NCBI GenBank assembly: GCA_964019055.1
Contig: OZ025209.1
Location: 2,554,197-2,618,196, forward strand
Direction: 5' to 3'
DNA length: 64,000 nucleotides
Source of the DNA: Anthopleura xanthogrammica
Lineage: Eukaryota > Cnidaria > Anthozoa > Actiniaria > Actiniidae
This document shows positions 23,615 to 46,158 of this stretch, one piece after another; position 1 is the stretch's first letter, and the number at the start of each line of letters is the position of its first letter. Both the position numbers and the translations under genes were made by a program. The notes beneath the pieces were generated by a model. That model did not search any database and was not told the origin of the DNA. It saw nothing but the letters and a program-made list of their open reading frames with translations.

Positions 23615-23690
23615 TTATTGTAAAGCGCCTAGAGCAGACTTGGATAGGCGCTATATAAATTGCATATTATTATTATTATTATTAGCTTCA
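23615..23690 (+). mobile_element. SINE/LINE 3' tail with ATT run
   Basis: The phrases taaagcgcctagagca and aggcgctatataaa, followed by an (att)n run, form a well-known tail shared by many animal short interspersed elements and their LINE partners. Only the 3' part is recognisable. Confidence 0.55.
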
Positions 23691-24275
23691 AAAATATTCT
23701 TATATTATCGAGTAATGGATCTTACGTGCATATGATTTGTGGCTATGTGGATTTCGAGGGGTAACAGCACTTTTTATAAGCAGTACTGTGGGTGCAATCA
23801 CTGAAAAATATTTCTAATCCAGAAGGGGGTGGGATGGGGGGTCGGAACTGTACTACTCACTGATATTCGGCAAGATTTATGGGGCAGTGGGCACAAAATA
23901 TTGGATGCACGAAAGCTAGGGGTGTGCGGTGGTGGCTGTGGGGGGTTCGGGGGGTTCGGGCTGCCAAAAAGCTAAGCTGTAGTTTTCAAACTTAAAATCC
24001 ACATAGCCTCCAAGTTCATAAATAACCATGATGAACGCTTCCTCAGGGTTTATTAAACAGTCCAATAACTGAAGTTTTTTGATAACATGATAATTAAAAC
24101 GCACCACTTATAAGTCTTATGCGTATAGAAACAATATATTAGATATTAAAGTTTAAGCAGTGGGTAAAATTCTTTGATTGAACATTATGACTATGTGTTG
24201 AAACCATACCCATAAAGCTAATAATGATCAAGTAATCTTTTTCTTTTCAAGTGACAATTTTTTGTCAAGTGGCAG

Positions 24276-24434
24276 TAGACCTTTTTACACTTCCGTTCCA
24301 GTGACCACGAATAATGGTTCCTAGTCGAGATTGGAGTTGCCGCACATGATAAATTATAATTTTGCTATATGCGCGGCAGTTCCAACCTCGACTTGGAACT
24401 ATTATTCGTGGAACGGAAGTGTAAAAATGTCTAT
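24276..24434. mobile_element. Foldback MITE with 60-bp arms
   Basis: The left arm reads gtagacctttttacacttcc and continues through a gaataatggttcc block. The right arm repeats it in inverse, ending gtgtaaaaatgtctat. The centre is about 30 bp. Arms match with only a few mismatches and there is no coding capacity. Confidence 0.85.
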
Positions 24435-25154
24435 TGTGCTTTGAAATATTGTTTAGTGGGTTCCCTGTGCTTTTCCTTCAAAAATATCCCGAAAATTCAA
24501 AGATGTTACCACGAATAAAAGCTATACTTAAGGAAAAAAGAATTATTATGGAAATTAAAAGTCAAATGCCTGTTCCAGGGTATTTGACGGGCGTTAATTC
24601 TTCCTGGGGGGTTCCGCGCGGAGTGCGTGCTCGGTGGTGATAGCCGTCGTTAGATAATTTTAGTCTAGTTTAACTCTTTTTTTTTTTAAATTAAAATGTC
24701 ACTTTATTAACAGTTTAAATTCATCATTTTAGACTCAAGGATTTATTCAATCATATGGCAGAAACGCGAAAATTAGATTTTCACAAGTTTAGCTACTAGA
24801 TAAAATTGGAAATCGGGCTTGTATCGAGTAGTCATAGACTAAACAAATGAGATCATGTTATGAATAATTTATACAGTTGATAAACTTGATATATTTGATC
24901 ATGATATTGGGACCACTAGTGATAATGTCATAGATATTTCACATCAACATGAAAAATTTAATTTTCAAGTCATTTATCGACCACCACTGAGATTTGAACT
25001 TGATCAACATCGCGGCAAATGGAAACGAGAAAAGACTCGAAATTTATCGACAACAGTTTAATGAAATACGCAAAGATCTAGCTTCTAAATCGCGTGTCAT
25101 AGTTAATTGGTAATTGAATGCAGAAAAGCCATTGTATGACGGGATTCCAGGGAA

Positions 25155-25335
25155 TCAAGGGTGGCGTAGCGGTAGCGCATTCACCTCTCACCTCTGCGGT
25201 TTCGGGTTCGATTCTTGGACTCGCCATCAAATGTGAGTGGAGTTTGTTAGGTCGCTCCCTTGATTCGAGCGTTTTCGCCGGGTTCTCCGATTTTCCTGCC
25301 TCCGTAAAACCTATCACGCTAAATTCCAATTCGAT
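25155..25335 (+). mobile_element. tRNA-derived SINE, plus strand
   Basis: The 5' part is tRNA-like: an A-box-like ggcgtagcggtagcgc, then a B-box-like gggttcgattc 41 bp downstream. The body contains a gggttctccgattttcctgcctccg phrase, part of which recurs in the copy at 31955-32140. RNA polymerase III boxes plus a shared non-tRNA body define a SINE and not a working tRNA gene. Confidence 0.8.
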
Positions 25336-25446
25336 ATGTGAATTAATCGTACCCTCACTTATAGATCAGCCCAGAGGTTGTTTCAAACGCGCGCGCGTTT
25401 TTTATGTCTTCGACAAAGCACGAGAGTAGTGTTAAGAGAAGCATAG

Positions 25447-25558
25447 CCTGCGTAGCGGCCCATATTGGGAAGAGGGGGTAGGGGAGGGTTGGGGAGCCTG
25501 TGGACACCCTTCCCAGCCCTTCCCCAGCCCCGGCCCCCAAAATGCGCCGCTACGCAGG
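25447..25558. mobile_element. Short MITE with CCTGCGTAGCGGC ends
   Basis: The outermost 13 bases, cctgcgtagcggc, appear inverted as gccgctacgcagg at the right edge. The interior is G-rich, then C-rich, and partly self-complementary. It is about 112 bp and non-coding. Confidence 0.75.
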
Positions 25559-25662
25559 TTAAGAGAAGCACGGCGTAGCGGATGCGAAATAGAAAGCGCG
25601 TACTGTGCTGTGTGCTCTCATAAAGCACGCGCTCCCAACCAATAAGAAAGCAAAATTATATA

Positions 25663-25948
25663 TACCAGCTGAGTTGACCTTCAGAACAAACTCAAGGTCA
25701 ACCAATCAGAATTGAGGATTCGACATCGTATTTTGATTAGCATTTCCCATTATTCTGCCAAGAGAATTTATGAAATGCGAGATCTTCCTTCTTTAAATTG
25801 ATCGTAAACACTAGTCAAACTCATGGCGGAATTTTATTTCAATCAAAAAGAAAAGTCTATATTGTATACTCGGAAAATGCTCGAAAAATGCTAACCAAAA
25901 ATAGTGACCTATAATTCCTTTCGGGGAAGGCGATCAACTCAGCTGGTA
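25663..25948. mobile_element. MITE, AACTCAGCTGG family (copy 2)
   Basis: The ends are taccagctgagttga and, inverted, caactcagctggta, embedded in tatata on both sides, which suggests a TA-rich target site. The interior matches 15164-15436 in reverse. The ends are clear enough to define this family. Confidence 0.85.
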
Positions 25949-26944
25949 TATATATAAAAAGCGCGAAGTGTGCATTTTTTCGCACTTATTATAGAAGACA
26001 GCCACCTTTTAAAAATAGCACCAAAAATTGGTCGAGATGACGTAATGTGGACGCGAAGTATTTAACACCTAGAAGTAACGCCACCAAACGTGATGTAGCT
26101 AAATATCCAAAGTAAGGGACCATAATATTGGATATTCTTGTTTTAAGGACAAAGGGATTTAAAGGAATAATAATGGTCAAACAGCACGACAGTATAGATC
26201 AGACGTCACTTGATGGATTCTACACGCAAATTATGCATTTCAAAATTGTTCTTTACGTCAAAAGGAATGAGATTTGAAACATATTGGTGACGAATTGGTG
26301 GGCAGTACTTCTACGTCAATGTGCCTGTGGGATACACATAGTGTGCGCTCAACATCATTCAATACCATAGGTAGCGGAGCCCGGCGGGGGGTGATTGTTA
26401 CCCCACTCAATTTAACTTTGCATTTTGAGACGAATATAGAATTAAACATGCACATATGGACGACGTAGATGTACAAGACACGGATTTAGTGACGAAAGGT
26501 AATGTAAGTAGGTACACGCCGTGGACAACTTATTAGACAAGAAAATAAGCAAAAAAGTTGATCGAAGTAAATGACCAACTGAATTAGGGATCTATTGTGG
26601 ATCGTTCGACTGAAAACTGAAGCACACTGTTAACTAGAGGAAGGAGGATGTTTCCTTGAGGAACCGAGAATGTCCGACGTTATCAGAGGCACATCCACTT
26701 TTGAAACCGCTCCCCCGCCTCTCAATCCAAAAGAATGTAACCAACAGTATGTGTTAGACTGAGTTCTCTATGGGTGTGTGTGTCCTCATGAGGGATGTCC
26801 TATAAGGGTGTGTCGCACGCATATAAAAAAAAAACATATTTTTTACAACCACCACTCCCCGTTTGGGCTCTTTCGTGAGGTTCACTCCACACACACTACC
26901 ACTACATGCTATATTTACATCATACAACACTCAACGCACATGTT

Positions 26945-27095
26945 GATTTTTACAGAGGGAGGAAAACCAGCACAGCACATCAAACAAACTCAACTCACAT
27001 ATGACCCAGTCGGAGTCTGGGCTCGAACACGAAACACAGCGGTGAGAGGCGAGCGGTATATCACTACGCGATCCATAATGAGATTTGAGACACAC
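26945..27095 (-). mobile_element. tRNA-derived SINE, minus strand
   Basis: On the minus strand the order is tRNA-like head (A-box region around tatagtgata, B-box-like tgttcgagccc), then a body with ttttcctccctc. The same body phrase occurs in the 31955-32140 copy. The copy is diverged in the head. Confidence 0.6.
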
Positions 27096-27394
27096 GGTTG
27101 GTCATATGCATGATTGAAAGAATATACATATATTCCAAAGAAAGCCATGAACGAATTTAAATTCTTTAAGAAAATTATCAATATTTTATTTCAGTTTCAG
27201 TTCTACTATAAGATGGAAAATCTGAGAGCAACATACATGAGCAACATGGAAAGAAAAGGTTGACCACTTTGCACATAGAACCTATTAAACGTTTGTAAGT
27301 TTCTTTGAGACTACCTTGTAATCTTGATTGAGTGTGAAGCGATGTGTTGCGGAAAGCAATGCCATGCATGGCGTAAGAGCCAGGGTTTTTTTTT

Positions 27395-27420
27395 GGGGGG
27401 GGGGGGGGGGGGAGGGGGGG
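27395..27420 (+). repeat. G homopolymer run
   Basis: Eighteen G, one A, then seven G, directly after a run of T. Such a tract is a likely polymerase-slippage or base-calling problem site, so the length should not be trusted. Two related copies of a gaggaacct / gcgctctc phrase follow at 27422-27497 and 27536-27594. Confidence 0.9.
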
Positions 27421-27624
27421 ATTACGAGGAACCTCGCGCTCTCTTTGTGTCTCTACAGTACTTGAAAAAGAACGTATGACAAGAAAACCTCTGGGAATAA
27501 CAGATGTGTGGAAAACTGTACTCTGGTCTCAGAGGTACGAGGAACCTTGCGCTCTCCTCGTTCTCTAGAACGCATGAAAAGACAACCTCTGGTACTAACC
27601 AGGGTTTGAAAGAAGTCAATGTAG

Positions 27625-28578
27625 TCAAGTAGGTATTACAGCAGACATCATGATGTTAACAATATTATCTCGTATCCCCATAGCGTGCCGAAAGGCCTTG
27701 CGGTATTTAGGAACCCTTAAAGCATATATGATAGGATTGACAAACGAGTTGGATATCATTATTAGTGAGGATATTTCTAAGAACGTCCGAAACCATATCA
27801 ACTTGGTTCGGGACTTCCAAAAGTACTGCAAATTCATAGCAATGTAGATGGGAAGAAAACTGAGCAGGAAGAAGGCCATTAGAAGCATAATTGCTGATGT
27901 AAGTTTGCGTTCTCGTTCGATGATGTTTCGTATCGATAACTGCCTGGCTACATTGACCCTCCTTGGGTTAGTCTTCCACTGTTTGTTCTGCTTTTGTACT
28001 TGCTGTAGCATTTTGATATACGTTAAGCTGAGCATACAGGCGGGTATAGTGATGTGCAGATGGCTTGAAAGAAAGCAGCCCAAGTGCTTGGGGATTACTA
28101 CAAAGGATAATGTATTGATAACGAACGTGTAGGTCCAGATGACGATCAGAATTCCTTTAATGCGATATTTTGTCACTTTGGACGCGTATGAAAATGGTGA
28201 CTTGACAGCCATGTAGCGGTCGATAGCCATTACAACAACGGTACCTACTCCACATACAACCGCTAGACCACTTGTAGCAGCGATCCCATCAACAACACTA
28301 ACGCTCAGAGAAGAACCATAATAAAGAAAAAGCTCGTAAGAAAACATACCATACCCGCCTACTGCTCCTACGATGAAGTCACAGAGAGCTAGATTAGTGA
28401 CTAAAAGGGAGGAATTGGTGCGCAGATTGCGGAAAGGATTCTTGTAGATTGCTGTCATTAGCATTAGATTGCCTATAGTCGCTCCTGTAGCTAGGATAAA
28501 GGCTAGTACTGCCAATGGAAGAAAACGACTTGAAACTGGCTGCGCATCGGTTCCCGTCAAGTTGAAAGTCTCATTCAT
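27625..28578 (-). CDS. Class A (rhodopsin-like) G-protein-coupled receptor
   Basis: A single-exon gene of 317 residues. The short N terminus has two N-glycosylation sites (Asn2, Asn6). Landmarks: G-N in TM1 (Asn37), L-x-x-C-D in TM2 (Asp67), DRY at 120-122, Trp in TM4, Pro in TM5, S-F-L-P in TM6 in place of the usual CWxP, and NPIIY at 281-285, followed by a basic helix-8 segment. The TM3 position that normally carries the disulfide cysteine (25 residues before the DRY arginine) is valine, although a cysteine is present in the second outer loop. These departures occur in expanded orphan receptor groups of cnidarians. I cannot name a ligand; adenosine-, melanocortin- or amine-like relatives are all possible. 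It is expected in the plasma membrane, coupling to G proteins. Confidence 0.9.
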   Translation of the reverse strand: MNETFNLTGTDAQPVSSRFLPLAVLAFILATGATIGNLMLMTAIYKNPFRNLRTNSSLLVTNLALCDFIVGAVGGYGMFSYELFLYYGSSLSVSVVDGIAATSGLAVVCGVGTVVVMAIDRYMAVKSPFSYASKVTKYRIKGILIVIWTYTFVINTLSFVVIPKHLGCFLSSHLHITIPACMLSLTYIKMLQQVQKQNKQWKTNPRRVNVARQLSIRNIIERERKLTSAIMLLMAFFLLSFLPIYIAMNLQYFWKSRTKLIWFRTFLEISSLIMISNSFVNPIIYALRVPKYRKAFRHAMGIRDNIVNIMMSAVIPT

Positions 28579-31500
28579 GTTTCTCTGTCGGAGAAGAAAG
28601 ATCGCTACAAGTCGACTGACTAGTTCCTTGATAAACTTCTAAATGAGCTCTATCGCCCAGACACTATTTGACGTGCCGTCGCCAACTATCTTGTGCTGAT
28701 TTTCTGCGGAAACACGCAGATATAAAGATCACAATTCAATGTCCATGTGCGAGATAAAAGCTATCTACATCAGTAAATAAAGAATATTCGTGAACCTTTT
28801 GCAGATAACTCCGCTGACAAGAACCTATAGATTTCTTGAAATTTGTCAGTTCGAATGAAAATCCCAGACTCCAAAGTAACGAACGTGTTGCTACCAAGCA
28901 TGTGTAAAGAAGGCTTTGGATAAGACGCGATGGCTTTCAGGACATTATTACACCAAAGTTATTCCATTGAAAAAATTCATTAATGTTTGCAGTGAAAAAT
29001 AAATTCAGAGGTACTCAGATCGAGATGGCTGCTAATCCAGATCCGTCAAAGTGCCCTACACTTTTGAAAACGTACTGATTTTGAAGATAGTTGAAATTAC
29101 TAGAATCAGCTAGATGTTATGGGTAACTAGTTACCAAGCGATACTCCTCCGAGCTGATTAATGATATCATTAGAAAGAGAAGGCAGAGAAGCTTCAAGAT
29201 GTAATTCCCAATCAAAAGAAGGCTTTTTTTGTTTATGTTCAGTCACGACAACTTCGATTGAGTAGGCGAGGCACTAACATTTAATTCAAGTTTTGTGGGG
29301 GCTGTCATTATTTTTTGAAGCCTTTTTTTTATGAATTTACTCATGTGCGTGTCCTGGAGTTTATCATAGCAAAGACCTTCAGACTTAACATAATCTTAAT
29401 AGCCAAATGTGGGGGTGAGTAAAACATTGTATTGCAAGATAGGAGAAAAATTAGATGATTTCAGATGTCGGGCCGCCTGTCGAGAGGAAAACCTATTTTC
29501 AGAACATCTGCGCTGTGGTTACCATCGTTGATTGATATCCGAACTTACGCTATGGCCGATTCATTTGATTGAAAAAGTATGAACTAGTGATAGTAAAAAT
29601 CAATTTGGCGGGGATTATAGATAAAGTAATATAGGATAGACGGCGCTTTCAAATGGAAAAATCAAATGACCACGAAAACATAAACTGTAGGGGATCGTGT
29701 GGAAAGTTAAACCTATAAACGAATTTCTAACGATGCTTGAAAAATAGAAAAATGAAACGAAGGAGAAATACGAAAAATAACCCTAAAATAGGAAATAAAT
29801 CTACTGAGTTTTTGAATTTTTTGGGTTAGTTTTTTAACAAATTGTTAATTTTTTAGGAGTTAATTTCTAATTTTAGGGGGTAATATTCTGACCCAGCATG
29901 TAGAGAAGTTACAATTTATTCTAAACTGGAAGCGAGAAAGTAATGGGAATTTAAACATGTTTTTTCCCCCGTGCTAGCATGTTTCTATTCATTCCCAGGA
30001 AGGATGTTACATCAACAAAAATTAGAATTTTGAAAAGGAAAATAGATCTCCCTGGGCGCTCTGTCGCGCAATTTTGAATAAAAATCATTTCATTTTCCCC
30101 GAAGTTTTTAAGAAATAATGTAGGTAGGTTCGTGTAGAAATTTTTTTTGTGGGTGTAAATAATCGACTACTGGGAGTACTTTTGTCACAATTGAAATGCT
30201 ATTGAACGATTAAGTAACTATTTCTTCATAGTCACGGACATGAGAATTGAATAACAAAAGACTGTCCATAAATCTGTCAAAACGCACATAAAAGGAGGCC
30301 CCACCAACGCTGAAAAACTCGAAAAGCAGACTAAATGCTTTGTTTTGTGCACTAAATGTATAGAATTGAAAGGCTGTGAAAAGGGGCTTTTTAGGATGGT
30401 GGGGTATTCTTTAAGTTGATTTAGTCTCAAAGTAAGTTAATTTATTCACTGATATTATATTACTGGGGATAATTTAACACACGCAGTTTAAAATGGATGC
30501 TACTAGTAAAAAAAACAACGAAATTTCGAACAGGAAAATAATTTAATTGAATGAATAGAATGAACTGAAGTAAAAAAGGAATTATATGGATAAATTAATC
30601 GAAAGTCATTGAAAATAGTAACCAATAATAAGTTGTTTTTTTTAAAATTTAATGTTTTTTTTTGAGACCAGCTGTTCTCACTTTTTAATATTCTTCCTAA
30701 AATTATTACAAAAATATTATTTCAACTTTATTTTTTATTTCAGTAAACTTTTTTATACGTTTATCAAATAGAAGTAAATTTACTGGTTTGGAATAAAATT
30801 TGATAATTTTACTTGTTTGGATTAAGAATTACAATAAATTTGTATTAAATGTGTGTGTTGTATTCCAGACAGCATGACACTTGTACTTGTAGGGCAGGGG
30901 AGGGGAGGGAGGAGATGTTTTTCTGTACTGAAATGACCCCTCAAGCTATCATCGATTCTGCGGGCAAGAAAAAGCCAAATTAGATCTACTTTTCCTGTGT
31001 AATTCGAACATAAGACCTATCATTTACACGTACCACATTAAGTCGTGTGTCATGTTAGGCAGCAAACACTCAAATGGTTTTGTAAAGCACTGTAATGGTT
31101 TTCCGGTACATCAATGTGGCGAGCATCGAAATGGCTTTCCTTTGTTTTTTTCACTAATTCATATTCATGAATAATTCAAAACAATGTCTTTTTAACAGTG
31201 AGGCAAAACGTGTGGGAAAGTGTGCTGACACGCGCTTTAAGCAAAGGTTCTTCCGAAATTGAAAACATAAATTCGTTGACAGGAGGAGGAGTGGTGATGT
31301 ACTGAGTGGGTTCTGACAACAAATACGGGTTGGCCTTGGTAAATGCAAAGATTGGTTGATATCTGAGTAAGGTGACAACGTAGGGTAGGCTTTATAATCG
31401 GGTAGTCCAAAGTCCTGGGGTACCGGGAGAACTAAAAACACTGGGTTTTATCATCGTGCGCAGTGTTAAAATTCGCAGGGATTTTGTGTGAGTTTATGAA

Positions 31501-31789
31501 ATATACGGGTGAAGAAAAAACCTGGGGTGGAATTTATCGCCGGGTAGTCTTAAACTTTCGGGTGGACGTACGATCGGCTAGGCTCGGTAAAAAAAAAAGT
31601 GTGGGTGAACCAAACATTCTGGGTGAGCTTTTATAATCCGATAGTGAGGATGGACAGAAACCCCGGGCAGGTCTATAACCGGGTGTGCGACAGTCTGGGG
31701 TAGAAAACAATATTGAATGAATGGGTCTCTGAATCATAGGAATATTCACTTAGAAGAAATTGTTATTTTCCTACCTTGACAAGTATGTC
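28579..31789. other. Intergenic between GPCR and RAD54B 3' end
   Basis: No exon is recognised. The sequence is AT-rich (29.7-30.9 kb) with a decayed, G-rich repetitive patch at about 31330-31700, where phrases such as cgggtagtc and tctggggta recur at irregular spacing. A faint copy of the 61-bp satellite core is near 31085-31140. The untranslated end of RAD54B must lie in the right part, but no clear reverse-strand aataaa was seen near the stop. Confidence 0.5.
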
Positions 31790-43296
<11,507 letters not shown>

Positions 43297-43787
43297 TTCC
43301 AACTCTAAACCTTACAAACAGATAGTTTCCTTTCAAAAATAGTCCATCTAAAGTCATCGCCGTGTGCTCAAAGAGTAAAGGCAAGCCATATTATGCTTCA
43401 GCAGTTTGACAACTTGCGTCTTCGTGAAGTGCTTCTCGGCCTAATATTGGAATTATCGAAATAAATTTCAACAAATAAGATAAAAGAATCCTCGAAGTTA
43501 AGATTGTTCAAGTCTTGGAGGATCAAAAAGCATTTAAAGGGAAGAATATTTAGAAAGAAGAAGGGAAAAACTTAGAGGTCTTCGAGGGAAAATTTATTCA
43601 AAATTTCCCGCGCATACTCGAGAATAATAGCCTCGTTTGGATGTTGGGTTGGACATCCGGGACTTTCACATGACGAAGCTTGAAATAAGAAGTGAGCTTT
43701 GGAGCTCCCAACAAGCAACTTTGATCACAAATGTTCTTTTATAAAAACATTTTCAAGATAAAAAAATAACCGCCAACGCAGGCCCAG
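43297..43787. promoter_or_regulatory. Divergent promoter region, RAD54B / Domino-type gene
   Basis: The RAD54B start codon is at 43296 on the minus strand. A probable non-coding first exon of the Domino-type gene ends at 43787 (cag then gtatgt), and its intron closes at a good acceptor (tttttcgcag before 44224). No TATA box is evident on either strand; a reversed CCAAT (attgg at about 43447) is present. The interval is too short to hold another gene. A shared, TATA-less bidirectional promoter is the natural reading, though transcription starts are not visible from sequence. Confidence 0.6.
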
Positions 43788-44223
43788 GTATGTATCTAGT
43801 GACTTTTGAGGTTTCTTATTAATTGTAGAGGTTTTTTGAAATTTTATCAGCGTTTTATTCCCTGCCGTTCGTTACTTTCGTTTTGTCATTGAACGACGCT
43901 TGTAAAATTTCCCATGAACCAACGCGCACCTTGGAACTGACTTTTCAAGAAAGGTAGCGACGTGGATGGTTATGTGAGGGACATCAAAATTGGTCGGAAA
44001 ATGTCTGCCTTGCTGCTTTAAATGGGAAAAAAAGCAGCTAGGCGATCTATTTGGTTAAGGATGAAGGTAAAAGAGGAAAATATCTGCTTGGATGGATGAG
44101 TTTGGGGCGTGAATTTTATGGATTGAACTTGACATACTTGAAAGCATTCAAAATGGCGGCAAAAACGCGCATGCTCTTAACCTCCAAGAAAAAGTAATGT
44201 ATTTTTATTTTATTTTTTCGCAG
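43788..44223 (+). other. Probable 5' UTR intron of the Domino-type gene
   Basis: The donor ccaggtatgt at 43788 and the acceptor after a pyrimidine-rich stretch (ttttatttta...tttttcgcag) bound a 436-bp non-coding intron. The downstream leader exon then runs from 44224 to the ATG at 44287. The inference rests on the two splice sites only. Confidence 0.5.
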
Positions 44224-44254
44224 GAACATTTGTTTGATTTCAATAGTTGTTAAA

Positions 44255-44287
44255 ATGTCTTTGGTGGTCAGTTTGTACTGTTTGTAA
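44255..44287 (+). promoter_or_regulatory. Upstream ORF ending at the main start (TAATG)
   Basis: A ten-codon frame, ATG at 44255 (A at -3, a good context), ends with TAA at 44285-44287. Its last base is the first base of the main ATG (taatg). Such stop-start overlap is known to permit reinitiation and often tunes translation. It matters only if the leader exon begins upstream of 44255, which the splice acceptor at 44223 suggests. Confidence 0.55.
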
Positions 44288-46158
44288 TGCGACGAAGCGG
44301 GGAACCGTCGCAGTACCATGATGAAACTCCTCGAAGAAGAGTTCGTCGTCCTCATTCACAAGACTTGGAAGGACTTCACATCAGTGACTTAAAGGGAAGA
44401 ACTCAGGAGATGGCAGAAAATTCCCCAACATCCCCATTCAAGGCTGGACCGTTTGTCTTACCCCAAAGTCCAAGTTCAGTTCAAAATCCAGTCAGCCCAC
44501 ATAGACTGTACCAACACAGTCCAAGAAGTCAATCAAGCGTTCCTCCTTCACCTCATGGTGTATATCCACATTCTGCTATCTCACCATCTCGTTTTCCATC
44601 TGGACCACCACCATATATTACATCAGTACCTCCTTCCCCAAGTTCTGGGATTTCAACGCCCTCCTGTTCAACACCTCCAAGTGCAAGCTTGATTCCTGGA
44701 AGCCCAGACTTCTTTGGCCATGGGATGGGTGAAGCCCCAGGAATGAGCCCTTCAAAGTCAGATCCAGGTTATCCTTTAAGATCTCCATCATACTTTACAC
44801 CAGATCTCAAGCCTGTTTTCTCTGATTATCAGTACAATTACCCTCAGGGTCCATCCCCTGGTGGCACAATTCACCACCATGGTTTTAATCGACCACTACC
44901 CAGTCCTACTGGGTATCCAAATCAACCCTCGCCTAACAGTTTACCTTCTCGTAGTATAGGTGCACCAAGCCCTTCAAGTGGCCTCCCTCCACCGCAATCT
45001 CCAGTATATAGACCAATGATGAATCCAGAGCATTTACCTGGTAACCCCAGTGGAAGGAAACACAATCCAGTTTCAGTTGGGAAACCAACTGATTCTCCAG
45101 AGACAGCAAGGCTAAGACAGTTAGTCATAGAATATTATAATGGTGAGATTGACATTGTGAAATTGAACTATTACGAGAAACTACAAGAGCTATATTTTCT
45201 TCAAAATGGAGGCAACATTGTGGACATTCTCATTTGGAAAAGGAAACCAAACCCCCAGTTGACAAACTTCTTGAATGCAAATAAATTGGAGGAAGGCCTT
45301 ATTGGACTGTCCTCTCCTGGTGTTCCTATGCCAGGAGCTCAAGGAGCTGCTAATATATTACAATCAGAGGAAAATGTAGATCTCCAAAGAACAGCAAATG
45401 AGCAATCAGGTGTTGATCCAAGGAGCAATTTACCAAATACCAATTCCGCATATCAACAATTTTCTGAAGGCTTTACTCCCAATGTGTCACCATTTACTGG
45501 AACTCATTTAGGAATGAAAGGTAGTCAACCCATGCAGGCATTATCACGATCTTTATCATTACCTAATACTTCTTTGAATATAAACACATCAGGTGGAGGT
45601 CATTCAAACCCTGATATTGGGCAAAGAAACAATACTCTGCATTCAATGTCCAACCCAAGTGCCTCTTTCAGTCGAAGTGTCTCAGTAAGTGGACATCAAT
45701 TATTGTCAAATGGACCTTCAAATATTTCAACCTCGTCTATAAGAGCACCTTCTATCAAAAATCCTTCGGTCATGTCTGTCTTGGAAAATTCATTTGGAAG
45801 TCATGAAGAAATAGCAGTAGAAGCTAAACGAGAAGCAGAGGTTTTCAAAAGGATAGGAGAGCTAAGAAAGGAAGGACTATGGGCTGCTAAAAGATTACCA
45901 AAAGTGCAGGAAATGTCACGTAACAAAGCACATTGGGACTACCTGCTTGAAGAAATGCAGTGGTTGGCTACAGATTTTGCTCAGGAAAGAAGATGGAAAA
46001 GAGGAGTGGCTAAAAAGTTGTCTAGAGCTGTTCTTAAGCACCATCAGGAGCTGAAAAGCAAAGAAGTTAAGGCTGAAAAGGAAGAAACTGTTAGACTAAG
46101 AAGAATTGCTAGCAGCATTGCACGGGAGGTGAAACAGTTTTGGGCCAGTGTTGAGAAG
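44287..46158 (+). CDS. Exon 1: EP400-type N terminus and HSA domain
   Basis: One 624-codon exon. Residues 1-260 are a Pro/Ser-rich, low-complexity region. Residues about 272-340 ([10 protein letters not shown] ... [12 protein letters not shown] ... WKRKP) match the conserved N-terminal block of EP400/Domino proteins, which vertebrate SRCAP lacks. Residues about 508-590 form the HSA helix ([36 protein letters not shown]), the docking site for actin and actin-related proteins in remodelling complexes. The donor after FWASVEK preserves phase 0. The ATG is preceded by a short upstream ORF. Confidence 0.92.

Larger units (their letters stand above)
23123..27624. other. Intergenic, repeat-rich, no gene recognised
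   Basis: No exon could be supported. It contains a widespread short-element tail at 23620-23690 (gcgcctagag, tataggcgctatataaa and an ATT run), a foldback element at 24276-24434, a SINE at 25155-25335, a short inverted element at 25447-25558, a MITE at 25663-25948, a SINE at 26945-27095 and a G-run at 27395-27420. A reverse-strand aataaa near 27185-27190 may belong to the GPCR gene. Confidence 0.6.
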
